A stretch of 64,000 nucleotides of DNA from Actinomycetota bacterium (GCA_020029615.1 JAIBJO010000001.1:1-64000); one strand, 5' to 3'. Shown: positions 25,525 to 35,339, counted from the stretch's first letter. Notes: generated from the sequence alone by a model not told the origin. Numbers and translations are program-made.

Positions 25525-27837
25525 GTGAGCGAGAACGAGAAAGAGAACGAGATCAGCCTGTTGCTCGTCCCCCTGGAAGACCTCGTCGTCTTCCCCAACA
25601 TGAACGTCACTCTCACCGTAGACGTCGGCGACGAGGAGCGCGTTTTCCTCGTCCCCAAGCACGACGACGGCTACGCGAAGGTCGGCACGGTCGCCGAGGT
25701 GACCGACCGGATCAGGCTTCCCGGCGGGGGCCGGGCGGTCGCGCTGAACGGCCTTCACCGCGGTATTGCCGGCGCAGCTGCAACCGATGCCCAGGGACGC
25801 CTCTTCATCGACGTCGAGGAGCGCCCGGACGAGGAGTCGTCGGTCGGGGCGAGACGTGAGCTCGAGCGCGAGTATCGCGCGGTCGTCGAGGAGATCCTCG
25901 CGCTCCGCGGCGACGACGGTCGCATCGCCGCGTTCGTGCGTTCGATCACAGAGCCCGGCGCGCTCGCCGATACCTCCGGCTACTCACCCGACCTCACGTT
26001 CGAGCAGAAGGTCCAGCTGCTCGAGACCGTCGACGTGGGGGAGCGCCTCGAGCTCGCTCTCGAGCTCCAACGCGAACGGCTCGCGCTCATGCAGGTGCGC
26101 AAGCGCATCCAGGACGACGTCGAGTCCGGCGTCGAGAAGCAGCAGCGCGAGTACATCCTGCGCCGCCAGCTCGAGTCGATCCGCAAGGAGCTCGGCGAGG
26201 ACGAGGCCTCCGTCGTCGAGGAGTACAGGACGAAGATCGCCGAGGCCGAGATGCCCGAGAGCGTCCGCGAGCAGGCCGAGAAGGAGCTCTCGCGGCTCGA
26301 GCGGATGGGAGACCAAACGCCCGAGGCGACCGTGATCCGCAACTACCTGGACTGGCTCCTCGCCGTTCCTTGGAACAAGCGCTCGGAAGAGCGGCTCGAT
26401 CCCGTGCATACGCGCGAGGTACTCGACGCGGACCACGCGGGCCTCGACGACGTCAAGGACCGCATCGTGGAGTACATCGCTGTTGCGAAGCTCCGCAAGG
26501 AACGCGGCATCGCGGAGGACAAGCGCTCGGGCGCGATCCTGACCCTGATCGGCCCGCCTGGGACGGGCAAGACCTCCATCGGCGAGTCGATCGCCCGCGC
26601 GACCGGGCGCGAGTTCGTCCGCATGTCGCTCGGAGGGATCCGCGACGAGGCCGAGATCCGCGGGCACCGACGGACGTACATCGGTGCCCTTCCCGGACGG
26701 CTTGTGCGCGCGCTTCGCGACGCAGGGACGATGAACCCGGTGATCATGCTCGACGAGGTGGACAAAGTCGGCGCGGATTGGCGTGGCGATCCCTCGTCGG
26801 CGCTCCTCGAGGTGCTCGACCCGGCGCAGAACCACTCGTTCCGAGATCACTACCTCGACGTCGAGCTCGATCTCTCCGAGGTCGTCTTCATCGCCACGGG
26901 GAACATGGCCGAGACGATCCCCGGGCCGCTTCTCGACCGGATGGAGGTGATCCGCTTCGACGGGTACACGACGGACGAGAAGGTCGCCATCGCGCGCGAC
27001 TACCTGTGGCCGCGCCAACGTGAGCGGAACGGGCTCCGCGAGGACGAGGTCTCCATCGCGGACGAGGCGATCGAGCTCGTCGTCACCGAGTACACGCGCG
27101 AGGCGGGTGTTCGGCAGCTCGAGCGCGAGCTCGGCACCGTGCTTCGCAAGACGGCGACGAAGATCGCATCGGAGCAAGCAGAGGCGCCGGTCGAGGTCGA
27201 CGACGCCGCCGTCCGAGATGCGCTCGGGCGCCAGAAGGTCTTTCGCGAGACGGCGGAGCGCACGGCGGTCCCCGGTGTGGCCACCGGCCTGGCGGCGACC
27301 GCGACGGGCGGTGACGTCCTCTTCATCGAGGCGACTTCGCACAAGGACGGTGACAAGCTCGTTCTCACGGGTCAACTCGGGGACGTCATGAAGGAGTCGG
27401 CGCAGATCGCGATCTCGGCGGTGCGCGCCCTGGCGACCCAGCTCGGGATCGACGAGGACTCATTCGAGAATCGTGCGTTCCACGTTCACGTGCCGGCAGG
27501 CGCGATTCCCAAGGACGGCCCGAGCGCGGGCATCACCATGGCGACGGCCATCGCCTCCCTGCTCACCGACCGGCCCGTGAAGCACACCGTCGGCATGACG
27601 GGAGAGATCACGCTGCAGGGCCGCGTGCTGCCGATCGGCGGCCTCAAGCAGAAGGTGCTCGCGGCCCACGCCGCCGGGATCACCGACGTGATCATCCCGG
27701 AGCGAAACCGCGCCGACCTCGCCGACATCCCGGAGAAGGTCAAGGACGACGTCGCCTTCCACCCCGTGATGTCGATCGACGAGGTGCTCGGTCTCGCGCT
27801 CGAGGAGAAGTCGGTGCAGTCGAGTGTCTCGGTGTAA
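25525..27837 (+). CDS. lon: ATP-dependent protease Lon
   Basis: 770 residues from a GTG start, the normal length for LonA. Residues 1 to about 205 are the substrate-binding domain, followed by a coiled-coil region ('[22 protein letters not shown]'). Walker A 'GPPGTGKT' lies at 343-350, with Walker B '[13 protein letters not shown]'. The catalytic dyad is Ser667 ('[10 protein letters not shown]') and Lys710 ('[10 protein letters not shown]'). It degrades misfolded and regulatory proteins. The 3' end overlaps the HxlR gene by 14 bases. No CIRCE or HAIR operator is obvious upstream. Confidence 0.97.
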   Translation: MSENEKENEISLLLVPLEDLVVFPNMNVTLTVDVGDEERVFLVPKHDDGYAKVGTVAEVTDRIRLPGGGRAVALNGLHRGIAGAAATDAQGRLFIDVEERPDEESSVGARRELEREYRAVVEEILALRGDDGRIAAFVRSITEPGALADTSGYSPDLTFEQKVQLLETVDVGERLELALELQRERLALMQVRKRIQDDVESGVEKQQREYILRRQLESIRKELGEDEASVVEEYRTKIAEAEMPESVREQAEKELSRLERMGDQTPEATVIRNYLDWLLAVPWNKRSEERLDPVHTREVLDADHAGLDDVKDRIVEYIAVAKLRKERGIAEDKRSGAILTLIGPPGTGKTSIGESIARATGREFVRMSLGGIRDEAEIRGHRRTYIGALPGRLVRALRDAGTMNPVIMLDEVDKVGADWRGDPSSALLEVLDPAQNHSFRDHYLDVELDLSEVVFIATGNMAETIPGPLLDRMEVIRFDGYTTDEKVAIARDYLWPRQRERNGLREDEVSIADEAIELVVTEYTREAGVRQLERELGTVLRKTATKIASEQAEAPVEVDDAAVRDALGRQKVFRETAERTAVPGVATGLAATATGGDVLFIEATSHKDGDKLVLTGQLGDVMKESAQIAISAVRALATQLGIDEDSFENRAFHVHVPAGAIPKDGPSAGITMATAIASLLTDRPVKHTVGMTGEITLQGRVLPIGGLKQKVLAAHAAGITDVIIPERNRADLADIPEKVKDDVAFHPVMSIDEVLGLALEEKSVQSSVSV

Positions 27838-28138
27838 GCACGGAAATCCCGTCCCCGAGGAGGTCCGCCGCGCTGCGGACCTCCTCGAACGGCGTTACGC
27901 GGTATCCATCCTGTACGCGTCGTACCACGGGTGCACACGCTTCGGCGAGTTCCGCCGGGCGCTTGGCACGATCCCGCCCGGGACACTCGCTCAGCGCCTC
28001 GTCGAGCTCGAGAACGCCGGTGTGCTCCGGCGAGAAGTGCGAGACGACCGCCCGCCGCTCGTCGAGTACGTCCTGACGCGAGACGGTCTGCGGCTTCGAG
28101 CCGTCGTGGACGCGCTCGCGGCCTGGGCTCGGGCGTAG
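27824..28138 (+). CDS. HxlR family transcriptional regulator
   Basis: 104 residues. The winged helix of the family is clear: '[32 protein letters not shown]', '[23 protein letters not shown]' and '[13 protein letters not shown]'. Two cysteines (residue 4 and 'YHGCTRF') could act as redox or electrophile sensors as in other family members. It overlaps the end of lon and lies 32 bases before the DUF4395 gene, whose start codon sits in a palindrome it may bind. Confidence 0.9.
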   Translation: MSRCKHGNPVPEEVRRAADLLERRYAVSILYASYHGCTRFGEFRRALGTIPPGTLAQRLVELENAGVLRREVRDDRPPLVEYVLTRDGLRLRAVVDALAAWARA

Positions 28139-28154
28139 CGCCTCGAAACGAGCG

Positions 28155-28176
28155 TGTAATACTTCACAAAGTGAAG
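28155..28176 (+). promoter_or_regulatory. -10 element and palindrome over the DUF4395 start
   Basis: TAATAC (28157-28162) is a good -10, preceded directly by TG. The perfect palindrome CTTCAC-AAA-GTGAAG (28162-28176) begins at its last base and contains the GTG start at 28171. There is no ribosome site, so translation is probably leaderless. The HxlR product encoded just upstream is the likely ligand of the site. Confidence 0.65.
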
Positions 28177-28683
28177 CGACACGCGCCCGCGCCCAGGCTG
28201 GCCCATCCGTATCGCGACCGCGACGTCATCGACTCCCGGGCGCCGCGTTTCAACCAGGTCGTCGTGGGTGCGTTGTCCGCGCTGGCCGTCCTCACGGGCT
28301 GGTGGTGGCTCCTTGCGCTGCTCGCGCTCCAGCTCGGCGTCGGCCTCGTCGTCGGCCGTCGCGTGTGCCTCCCCTGCCTCGCCTACTTCGAGCTCGTCCA
28401 GCCGATCTTCGGCGAGGGACCGCTCGAGGATTCTCGGCCGCCACGCTTCGCGAACATGGTCGGCGCTGCGTTTCTCACGGTCGCGGCGGCGGCGTACGTC
28501 GCCGGGCTCGGCATGCTCGGCGCCGTTCTCGGCGGCCTCGTTGCGGTGCTCGCGCTCGTGGCGGCCGCAACCGGCTTCTGTGCCGGCTGCGAGGCGTACA
28601 AGCTCGGGTACGTGATCACGGGACGACGTTTCGTCGCCTGTCCGCTCCCGCCGCGCCCGGGCTCGGCAGCACAGCGCGCTTAA
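28171..28683 (+). CDS. DUF4395 membrane protein with two CxxC motifs
   Basis: 170 residues. The GTG at 28171 is chosen because the DUF4395 pattern begins at 'DRDVIDSRAPRFNQVVVG'; a much longer in-frame extension would overlap the HxlR gene and shows no homology. Four hydrophobic helices are visible. 'VCLPCLAYFEL' and 'GFCAGCEAYKLGY' give two CxxC pairs, as in members found next to thioredoxin- or rhodanese-like proteins. A redox or sulfur role is inferred. The upstream HxlR gene is probably its regulator. Confidence 0.85.
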   Translation: MKRHAPAPRLAHPYRDRDVIDSRAPRFNQVVVGALSALAVLTGWWWLLALLALQLGVGLVVGRRVCLPCLAYFELVQPIFGEGPLEDSRPPRFANMVGAAFLTVAAAAYVAGLGMLGAVLGGLVAVLALVAAATGFCAGCEAYKLGYVITGRRFVACPLPPRPGSAAQRA

Positions 28684-28714
28684 CCGACTCGGAAGGAGTG
28701 CCGATAGGCATCGG

Positions 28715-31700
28715 GTGAGCATCGCGCGCCCGGATCGCGCGTTCTTTCTCATTGCCGCCGCGTGTGCCTTGGCGTACGTGTCGCTGCCGCACGACACGGC
28801 GTACTACAACCGTTGGTATCAGCTGTTTCCGATAGCTGCCGTCGGCGCGACCCTGCTCGGTGTCGCGATCAACCGCCCCAGGTCGAGGCTGCCCTGGTAT
28901 CTCGTCGCCGTCAGTGGGCTCTGCGCGGTGGCCGCCGACGCCGTGTACGCCGTCCAGCTCGAGCAGGGCGGTGAGATTCCGTTCCCTTCGGCGGCCGACT
29001 TCCTGGCGCTCGGTTCCTACGTCGTTCTTGCCGCGGCGCTGCTCGTGATGATCCGCAAGCAGGCGCCGGGGCGAGACTGGCCCAGTCTCATCGACGCGGG
29101 CATCGTCACCGTCGGCGTCGCCATCGTCGGGTGGACATTCCTCGTGCAGCCGCGGCTCATGGACGACGCGAGCCCGCTCGACACGGCGACCGCCCTGGCG
29201 TTCCCGGTGATGGACGTCCTGCTCGTCTCCCTGGCTGCACGCATGGTGCTGGGACCGGGGCTGCGCTCCCCGGCGTTCGCGATGGTCACGACCGCGCTCC
29301 TGTTCCAGCTCGTAGCCGACGTCCTCTACGGCTTCGGGTCGCTTCACAACTGGTACCGCGTCGGCGACCCGATCGACCTCCTGTTCGTGCTCGGCGCCGT
29401 GCTCTGGGGCACGGCCGCTCTGCATCCGTCGATGGCGGAGCTCACCGAGCCGAACCACGATCCTGAGCAGCGGCTGAGTAGCAAGAGGCTCGCCGTTCTC
29501 TCGGCTGCGACGCTCATGGCTCCGGCGATGCTAGCGGTTGCGGCGGTGAGGGCCGGAAGCGACGAGTTGCTGGTGATCGTCGGTGCGGCGACGACGCTCT
29601 CGGCGCTCGTCATCGTCCGGCTTGCCGGGTTGGTGGCTCGCCACGAACGGTCGGAGCAGCGCGAGCATGTCCTCGGCTCCGCCGCAGCTGCGCTCGTCTC
29701 GGCGTGGACGCGCGAGGACATCCATGACGTGGCGGTCGACTCGGCACTCGAGATCGCAGGCTCCGAGGACGCGACGGTGGGCTTGACCATCGGAGCCGAG
29801 GACGACTTCCGCGTCATGGCCGCCGCCGGGCCGCGCGCGGCGCGAATGCTCGAGCTGAATCCGGCGGAGCTCTCCGACGAGGCAGTCGCGACCCTCGCCG
29901 CCGCGAGGCGCGGCGGCGCTCCGCGGACCGTCCGCATCACGACCGACAAGGCCGAATGGACGATCGTTCGCCTGTCCGCCCAGGGCGAGCTCCGCGGCGC
30001 TCTCGTCTTTCATTCGCGAGAACGGTTGTCGAAGCGCGTCAGCGAAGGTGTCGAGACGCTCGCTGCGCAGGTTGCTCTCGCACTGGAAGGAGCAACCGCG
30101 GCCGAGGATCGCCACGAGCGGCGGAGCGCGGAGCGCTTCCGCTCGCTCGTCCAGAACTCGAGCGACGTCATCGCGCTGCTCTCACCCGATCTCACGATTC
30201 GCTACCACACACCGTCCGTCGAGCGGGTGCTCGGGTACGGCGAGGACGAGCTCGTCGGCTCGAGTCTCACCGAGCTCCTGAAGCCGAGCGACGCCGAGCG
30301 CCTCCGTGGCTTCTTCGTCGACGTGTGCCGGCTCCCCGGCACGCCGCTCCCGCGAGATCTCCCCCTCCGGCGGAAGGACGGCTCGATCTGCCAGCTCGAG
30401 AGCGTCTTCAACAATCTGCTCGACGAGTCGAGCATCTCGGGGGTGGTCGTGACGGCCCGCGACGTGACCGAGAGGCGGGCTCTCGAGGAACAGCTCGCGC
30501 ACCAGGCGTTCCACGACTCGCTCACCGGCCTCGCCAATCGTTCGCTCTTCGCGGATCGCGTCGAGCAGGCGCTCGGCCGTGGTGCTCGGCGACGGAACCT
30601 CTTCGCCGTCCTGTTCATCGACCTCGACGACTTCAAGACGGTCAACGACAGCCTCGGCCACTCGGCCGGCGACGAGCTCCTCGTCGCAGTTGCCCGCCGA
30701 CTAGAGTCCTGTCTGCGCCCGGAGGACACGTGCGCGCGGCTCGGAGGCGACGAGTTCGCGATCCTGATCGAGCACATCGCCGGGGCAGGGAGCGCCGAGA
30801 CGGTTGCGCGGAGGGTTCTCGCCGCGATGGCGGAGCCACTCTCGATTCTCGGCTCCGAGGTGGCGGTGCAAGGCAGTGTCGGGATAGCGCTCGGGACTGG
30901 CGAGCAGACGACGAACGAGATCATGCGCAGCGCCGACCTCGCGATGTACCGCGCCAAAGGGGAAGGGAAAGGACGGTACGCCATCTACGAGCCCTCGATG
31001 CACGAGGGAGTGCTCGAGCGCCTGGCGCTCAAGGCGGATCTCCAGCGAGCCGTCGTCGACGAGGAGTTCGAGGTCTACTACCAGCCGATCGTCGCGCTGC
31101 AGTCCGGCGCGATCGCCGGTGTCGAAGCGCTGCTTCGGTGGCGACATCCGCAGCGCGGCCTCATGCTGCCCGGCGAGTTCATCGGCCTCGCCGAGGAGAC
31201 GGGCCTGATCCTGCCGCTCGGCCGGCTCGTCCTGCGCCGCGCTTGCGAGCAGGTGGCACGCTGGCGGAGCGTCGGGTACGCGGACCTGGGTGCGAGCGTG
31301 AACATCTCGGCGAAGCAACTCGCGAGCCGGCACCTGCCCGACGAGGTCACTACGGCGCTCACCGAGTCCAAGCTCGACCCGGCCGGCCTGACGCTCGAGA
31401 TCACGGAGAGCATGCTCCTCGACAGCCATGTGGTCATCGGTCGGCTCGAGGAGCTCAGGGCGCTCGGGGTGCGGATCGCGATCGACGACTTCGGGACCGG
31501 GTACTCGTCTCTCAACTACCTCCGTCGCTTCCCGGTGGACACTCTCAAGGTCGCCAAGGCGTTCGTGGACGAGCTCGGGTCGAGCTCCGAGCAGGACCGA
31601 TTGGTTGCGGCGATCCTCCGACTCGGCTCCACGCTCGGCCTCGAGACCGTCGCGGAGGGCATCGAGCGGCAATCACAGCGCGACCGCCTGCGCGAGCTGA

Positions 31701-31789
31701 AGTGCCGCTTCGGCCAGGGCTTCTACTTCTCGCGGCCCGTGCCGGCCGAGGACCTCGCCCGCCTGCTCGTTCGCGCACGCGTGGCATAG
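28715..31789 (+). CDS. Membrane GGDEF-EAL protein (c-di-GMP turnover)
   Basis: 1024 residues from a GTG start. Residues 1 to about 310 contain about nine transmembrane helices. A GAF-like region (about 330-455) and a PAS domain (about 470-590, 'FRSLVQNSSDVIALLSPDLTIRY') follow. The cyclase domain has intact 'GGDEF' at 677-681. The phosphodiesterase domain has 'GVEALLRW' (E-x-L-x-R), 'SVNISAKQLAS', 'LEITESMLL', 'IAIDDFGTGYSSLNYLRRF' and 'KVAKAFV', so both activities could be real. It probably senses a membrane or redox signal. It stands alone as a transcription unit with the next gene. Confidence 0.95.
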   Translation: MSIARPDRAFFLIAAACALAYVSLPHDTAYYNRWYQLFPIAAVGATLLGVAINRPRSRLPWYLVAVSGLCAVAADAVYAVQLEQGGEIPFPSAADFLALGSYVVLAAALLVMIRKQAPGRDWPSLIDAGIVTVGVAIVGWTFLVQPRLMDDASPLDTATALAFPVMDVLLVSLAARMVLGPGLRSPAFAMVTTALLFQLVADVLYGFGSLHNWYRVGDPIDLLFVLGAVLWGTAALHPSMAELTEPNHDPEQRLSSKRLAVLSAATLMAPAMLAVAAVRAGSDELLVIVGAATTLSALVIVRLAGLVARHERSEQREHVLGSAAAALVSAWTREDIHDVAVDSALEIAGSEDATVGLTIGAEDDFRVMAAAGPRAARMLELNPAELSDEAVATLAAARRGGAPRTVRITTDKAEWTIVRLSAQGELRGALVFHSRERLSKRVSEGVETLAAQVALALEGATAAEDRHERRSAERFRSLVQNSSDVIALLSPDLTIRYHTPSVERVLGYGEDELVGSSLTELLKPSDAERLRGFFVDVCRLPGTPLPRDLPLRRKDGSICQLESVFNNLLDESSISGVVVTARDVTERRALEEQLAHQAFHDSLTGLANRSLFADRVEQALGRGARRRNLFAVLFIDLDDFKTVNDSLGHSAGDELLVAVARRLESCLRPEDTCARLGGDEFAILIEHIAGAGSAETVARRVLAAMAEPLSILGSEVAVQGSVGIALGTGEQTTNEIMRSADLAMYRAKGEGKGRYAIYEPSMHEGVLERLALKADLQRAVVDEEFEVYYQPIVALQSGAIAGVEALLRWRHPQRGLMLPGEFIGLAEETGLILPLGRLVLRRACEQVARWRSVGYADLGASVNISAKQLASRHLPDEVTTALTESKLDPAGLTLEITESMLLDSHVVIGRLEELRALGVRIAIDDFGTGYSSLNYLRRFPVDTLKVAKAFVDELGSSSEQDRLVAAILRLGSTLGLETVAEGIERQSQRDRLRELKCRFGQGFYFSRPVPAEDLARLLVRARVA

Positions 31790-31805
31790 CCCCATACTTC
31801 GGCGC

Positions 31806-32747
31806 GTGGCGCCTCTCACGCGTCTCGCTGCGATCGTGTTGCTCGCGGGGCTCATGTTGCCGCCTTTCGCGGGCGGGACGCAGGCGCCGTCGCCGTCGCT
31901 CTCGACGCTCCTCGTCCGTCACTCTCCGATTCTCGTGCTGCACCCGGCCGAGCGCTTTCGTCCCGTACCGGTCGAGGGCTTTCTGGCCGACGCCGATCTC
32001 CAGCGCGCGACGCCGACTGGCTGGGAGAACCTGCCGGTCGGGCCGCTGCTGGCGGGTGGAGCGGACCTGCGGCTCGATCATCGGCTCTGCCGTTCCGTGG
32101 AGGGAGTCTCCGCCTCGCCGTGCTATGCGCAGGCCGAGGCCGACCACGGCGCTTCGCCTGTCGTCTACGCGGCAGCTCGTCGGACGAAGGACCGCGTCGA
32201 TCTCCAGTACTGGCTCTGGTACCCCTACGACGACTACAGCCCGACGGTGCCCGCGGGCGGCATCTGGCAGGTGCACGAAGGAGACTGGGAGTCGGTTGCA
32301 GTCGTGGTCGACCTCCGAGGGAAGCCGCTCTTCGCCGCGTACTCGCAGCACGGCAAGGGCAAGCGGCGGGCGTGGGGGAAGGTGCCGAAGCAGCGGCTGC
32401 GGCCGGTTGTCTATGTCGGCCTTGGCTCGCATGCGAACTTCTTCGGGCCGGGCGAGCAGCCCCTCGACCCGCGCATCGTCGATCCGGCGCTCATCTCCGT
32501 GATCGAGGCGTACGGTTCACGCCCGGTCGACAACACGGGACGGGGCTCGATCGTGCGGCCGACGCTCGTTCGCGTGACGGCGACGAATCCGGGGTGGATG
32601 ATGTTCGCCGGCGCCTGGGGTGAGACGGGATACCTCCACGTTCCCGACCGCGAGCCCATCGCGGCGGGCCTCGGTCCACGTGCGCCCGCGTTCCAGAAGC
32701 AATGGCGCTTCCCGGTGAAGGAGGAGCTGAGCTGGCCGCGCGGGTAG
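31806..32747 (+). CDS. Secreted Vps62-like protein
   Basis: 313 residues from a GTG start with a signal peptide (hydrophobic 'LAAIVLLAGLMLPPFAGG'). The region 'LQYWLWYPYDDYSPTVPAGGIWQVHEGDWESVAVVVD' and 'PVVYVGLGSHANFFGPG' are the hallmarks of Vps62-type domains found in bacterial and plant extracellular proteins. The biochemical role of the family is unknown. The start is 17 bases after the GGDEF-EAL stop, so co-transcription is likely, but a link with c-di-GMP is only a guess. Confidence 0.75.
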   Translation: MAPLTRLAAIVLLAGLMLPPFAGGTQAPSPSLSTLLVRHSPILVLHPAERFRPVPVEGFLADADLQRATPTGWENLPVGPLLAGGADLRLDHRLCRSVEGVSASPCYAQAEADHGASPVVYAAARRTKDRVDLQYWLWYPYDDYSPTVPAGGIWQVHEGDWESVAVVVDLRGKPLFAAYSQHGKGKRRAWGKVPKQRLRPVVYVGLGSHANFFGPGEQPLDPRIVDPALISVIEAYGSRPVDNTGRGSIVRPTLVRVTATNPGWMMFAGAWGETGYLHVPDREPIAAGLGPRAPAFQKQWRFPVKEELSWPRG

Positions 32748-32776
32748 GGCCGGCCAGGGGGAGGCAAGCCTCGCGC

Positions 32777-33172
32777 TTACAGCGGCCAGAAGTCGGGAAG
32801 GTACTCCGCGTCGTCGCGCGAGCCGCCCGGGACGACCTTCGAGACGATGATCAGATATGCGTCCTCGGGCTCGTCGTTCCACACGGAGCGCCACGTCTCG
32901 GGCGCGACGCGCACCGCCGTCCCTGGCTCGACGTCGACGACGTCGTCGTCCAGCTTGAACTGGAGCGTCCCCGAGGCGACGAAGTAGATCTCCTCCTGCG
33001 TCTTGTGCCGATGGCCGTACGAGCCCTTTCCACCCGTGTGCTGCGGCATGCGCCGGTGGGTGAATGCGACCTGCTCGGCCTCGAGTTCGGACGTCATCAT
33101 CCGCATCTCGCCCGGGTAGTCGCCGAGGACGTCCTCGACGTCCTCCAACCGCTTGATCGTGTAGCCGGCCAT
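32777..33172 (-). CDS. Cupin domain protein
   Basis: 131 residues. A single cupin barrel with 'YGHRHKTQEEIYFVASG' (motif 1) and 'PGTAVRVAPETWRSVWN' (motif 2, where the usual metal His is replaced by W/R). The first motif keeps two His and one Glu, so metal binding may be partial. It is preceded by the usual short N-terminal strand. It is convergent with the Vps62-like gene; no operon partner. Confidence 0.85.
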   Translation of the reverse strand: MAGYTIKRLEDVEDVLGDYPGEMRMMTSELEAEQVAFTHRRMPQHTGGKGSYGHRHKTQEEIYFVASGTLQFKLDDDVVDVEPGTAVRVAPETWRSVWNDEPEDAYLIIVSKVVPGGSRDDAEYLPDFWPL

Positions 33173-33310
33173 CGGACCTCCTGTCGCGTGGGGGAGCGCC
33201 GACTCTAACGCGGGCGCAACGAACTCTTACGGACTGCCAACAACTTCAGCGGGCCACGCTCGTTAGAGCAGGTACGGGAAAGCAGAGCCCTTTGGAAAGG
33301 GAGCGCGACG

Positions 33311-33520
33311 ATGTCCACCGCCGAGCAGCACCCACCCTACGAAGAGTTGAGCACCGAGGATCGCCGCATCGCCGACTGGCGCTTCGACCAGTTCAGGCTG
33401 CTCGGTTTCGGCGAGGAGGATGCATGGCTCCTCGAAGGCGCCGGCGCTGACCTTCACAACGTTCGCTCCCTCGTCGGCGCGGGCTGCCCGCTCCACCTGG
33501 CTCTCCGAATCACTCTCTAG
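33311..33520 (+). CDS. Small conserved hypothetical protein
   Basis: 69 residues. The sequence 'DRRIADWRFDQFRLLGFGEEDAWLLEGAGADLHNVRSLVGAGCPLHLALRI' is the kind of short helical protein that recurs in actinobacteria; no function is known. The ribosome site (AAAGGGAG) lies in a possible hairpin, CCCTTT-GG-AAAGGG, just before the ATG. It is monocistronic. Confidence 0.7.
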   Translation: MSTAEQHPPYEELSTEDRRIADWRFDQFRLLGFGEEDAWLLEGAGADLHNVRSLVGAGCPLHLALRITL

Positions 33521-33810
33521 CGCGGCGGCGTGCGCCAGCGCGACGCTTGACACTCGTCTTGAGGGCTGGCATGGTGGCCGCTCGCCGGGCGACCGTCCGG
33601 CTCGGATCGAAGGGAGGCCACATATGCAGATCGCATCCTGGATCGCCGCCGGCTGGCCTCCTGTCTCCGCGTAGAGCCGGCCGCAGTCTCGCCGCCTCAG
33701 CTTGGCCGTCGTGGCCAAGCCAACCGATGCGCCCGAAGCGGCACGTACGAAGTTCGGCTTTTGCGCACATTCGAGAGCTACCGACGATCGAGGGAGGAGG
33801 ACCACGCGAC
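33521..33810 (+). other. Gap with a possible 16-residue peptide gene
   Basis: The only item of note is an ATG at 33624 preceded 7 bases upstream by AGGGAGG, opening a 16-codon frame (MQIASWIAAGWPPVSA, stop 33672-33674). It may be a leader peptide or chance. No hairpin array follows, and nothing else is visible before the GNAT gene. Confidence 0.35.
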
Positions 33811-34788
33811 ATGCCAGAGGTTCAGACTGTTTCCGGAGTTGCCTACCGGACCTTCCGGGACGCGTCCGATTACCGGCACCTCGCCCGGATCATCACGGCT
33901 TGCGCGCGGGGCGAGGGCGACGACAGGGTCGAGACCGTCGAGCGCATCGCGTCGAGGTATGACCACCTTGATCGCTGCGATCCCGTGCGAGACCTGCTCG
34001 TGGCCGAAGTCGATGGCGAGCCGGTCGGCTATTCGCTGGTGTGGTGGGATCAGGAGTCCGACGGCCCGCGCATCTACCGAATGGTCTGCTTCCTCGACCC
34101 GGCGTTCTTAGGCCGCGGGATCGGCTCGGCCCTCGTGGAGTGGAACGAAGCGCGCCTACGTGAGATCGCAGCAGCACACGACGTCGGTGAGAAGCTGCTC
34201 GAGGCCTGGGTCAACGACCGCAACGAGGCCGCCACCGCTCTCATCCGTGGGGCCGGCTACGAGCCGATCACCTACGCCGCCGAGATGGTTCGACCCACCG
34301 TGCAGGGTCTTGCCGACCACCCGTTGCCCGACGGTGTCGAGATCCGGGCGGTGCGCGAGGAAGACCTCAGGACTATCTGGGAGGCCGACGTCGAGGCCTT
34401 CCGCGACCATTGGGGCTTCGTCGAGCAGACCGACGCCGCGTATGGGCGCTTCCTCGCATTCCCGTACATGGATACGACGCTGTGGAAGATTGCGTGGGAC
34501 GACGAGGGCGTCGCGGGTCAGGTCAAGTCGTTCATCGACACCGCGCAGAACGAGGCGTACGGCCTACGACGCGGCTGGACCGAGGCGATCTCGACCTCGC
34601 GCCGCTGGCGCAGACGCGGTCTCGCGAAGGCGCTCATCGTCGAGTCGATACGCGAGCTCGCCGCACGCGGGATGACCGAGGTGGCACTTGGCGTTCACAC
34701 CGAGAATCCCAACGGGGCGTTCGACCTCTACAAGGGCCTCGGCTACGAGGTCGTCGCCACCTGGACGACCTATCGCAAGCCGTTCTGA
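33811..34788 (+). CDS. Tandem GNAT acetyltransferase
   Basis: 325 residues. ATG 33811 follows the strong site GGGAGGAGG; the open frame upstream has no homology. It contains two GNAT domains. The first (about 1-160) has 'CFLDPAFLGRGIGSALVEWNE' with the R/Q-x-x-G-x-G acetyl-CoA loop; the second (about 170-325) has 'SRRWRRRGLAKALIVESIRE' and 'VALGVHTENPNGAFDLYKGLGYEVV'. Such tandem proteins include mycothiol synthase (MshD) and antibiotic acetyltransferases; the residues needed to tell them apart cannot be judged here. Confidence 0.9.
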   Translation: MPEVQTVSGVAYRTFRDASDYRHLARIITACARGEGDDRVETVERIASRYDHLDRCDPVRDLLVAEVDGEPVGYSLVWWDQESDGPRIYRMVCFLDPAFLGRGIGSALVEWNEARLREIAAAHDVGEKLLEAWVNDRNEAATALIRGAGYEPITYAAEMVRPTVQGLADHPLPDGVEIRAVREEDLRTIWEADVEAFRDHWGFVEQTDAAYGRFLAFPYMDTTLWKIAWDDEGVAGQVKSFIDTAQNEAYGLRRGWTEAISTSRRWRRRGLAKALIVESIRELAARGMTEVALGVHTENPNGAFDLYKGLGYEVVATWTTYRKPF

Positions 34789-34801
34789 GGGCGGCGAGCG
34801 G

Positions 34802-35026
34802 CTACGCGCCGAACCAGCGCTCGAGCCGCTCGCGCTCGAACCGAGAGCGGCTGCCGTCCGCGATCGAGGCGTGCCCGACGAGCTCCCACAGCTTGCGGAG
34901 CCCCATCGAGAAGTGCTCCCTGCGATCCGCGAGCACGATCTCGTGCTCGTGCCCGAGAGCACGCTCGAGCTCGGTCGCCACTGTCAGACCACCGAAGCCG
35001 CCGCCGAGGATCAGTGTTCGGCCCAC
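34802..35026 (-). pseudogene. Truncated FAD-dependent oxidoreductase, N-terminal fragment
   Basis: 74 residues from a GTG. The dinucleotide fold starts normally ('RTLILGGGFGGLTVATELER') and continues with 'HEIVLADRREHFSMGLRKLWELVG', as in NDH-2/sulfide:quinone-type reductases of about 390 residues. It then ends at a stop at 34802, just after 'RERLERWFGA'. The rest of the gene is missing from the neighbourhood, where the double GNAT gene follows at once. The gene overlaps the end of the broken monooxygenase by 2 codons. Confidence 0.75.
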
Positions 35027-35339
35027 GGCTTGGGTCCCTGCGGGCCGGCGGTCGCCACGACCTCGAGCTCGGTGGGCGTGAACTTGTCGATGTGGTTCTG
35101 CACGCGGCTCATGCGCTCCTTGAACTCCGCCGAGCCCTTCCAGGCACGAACCTCTTCGATGCTGCTCCAGTCCATGAAGCTGACGAACCGCTCCGGGTCG
35201 CGGAGGTCTCGCGCGAGTCGGGCCGCACGCGCGCCGGGCTAGCGCTCGCCCAGGTTGCAAACTCGGCCCAAGCCTCGATGAACGCGTCCTCCTGTCCGGG
35301 GAACGGCTTCCACGATCCGGCCGTGTACACGTCGGTCAT
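35011..35339 (-). pseudogene. ABM-type monooxygenase with a frameshift
   Basis: The gene begins 'TDVYTAGSWKPFPGQEDAFIEAWAEFATWASA' and then needs a change of frame near 35240 to continue as 'PGARAARLARDLRDPERFVSFMDWSSIEEVRAWKGSAEFKERMSRV...' to its stop at 35013-35011. The two parts together match a complete small antibiotic-biosynthesis-monooxygenase-like (dimeric alpha-beta barrel) protein of about 109 residues. A one- or two-base indel explains it. It lies directly upstream of the truncated FAD gene, so both are decaying together. Confidence 0.8.
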
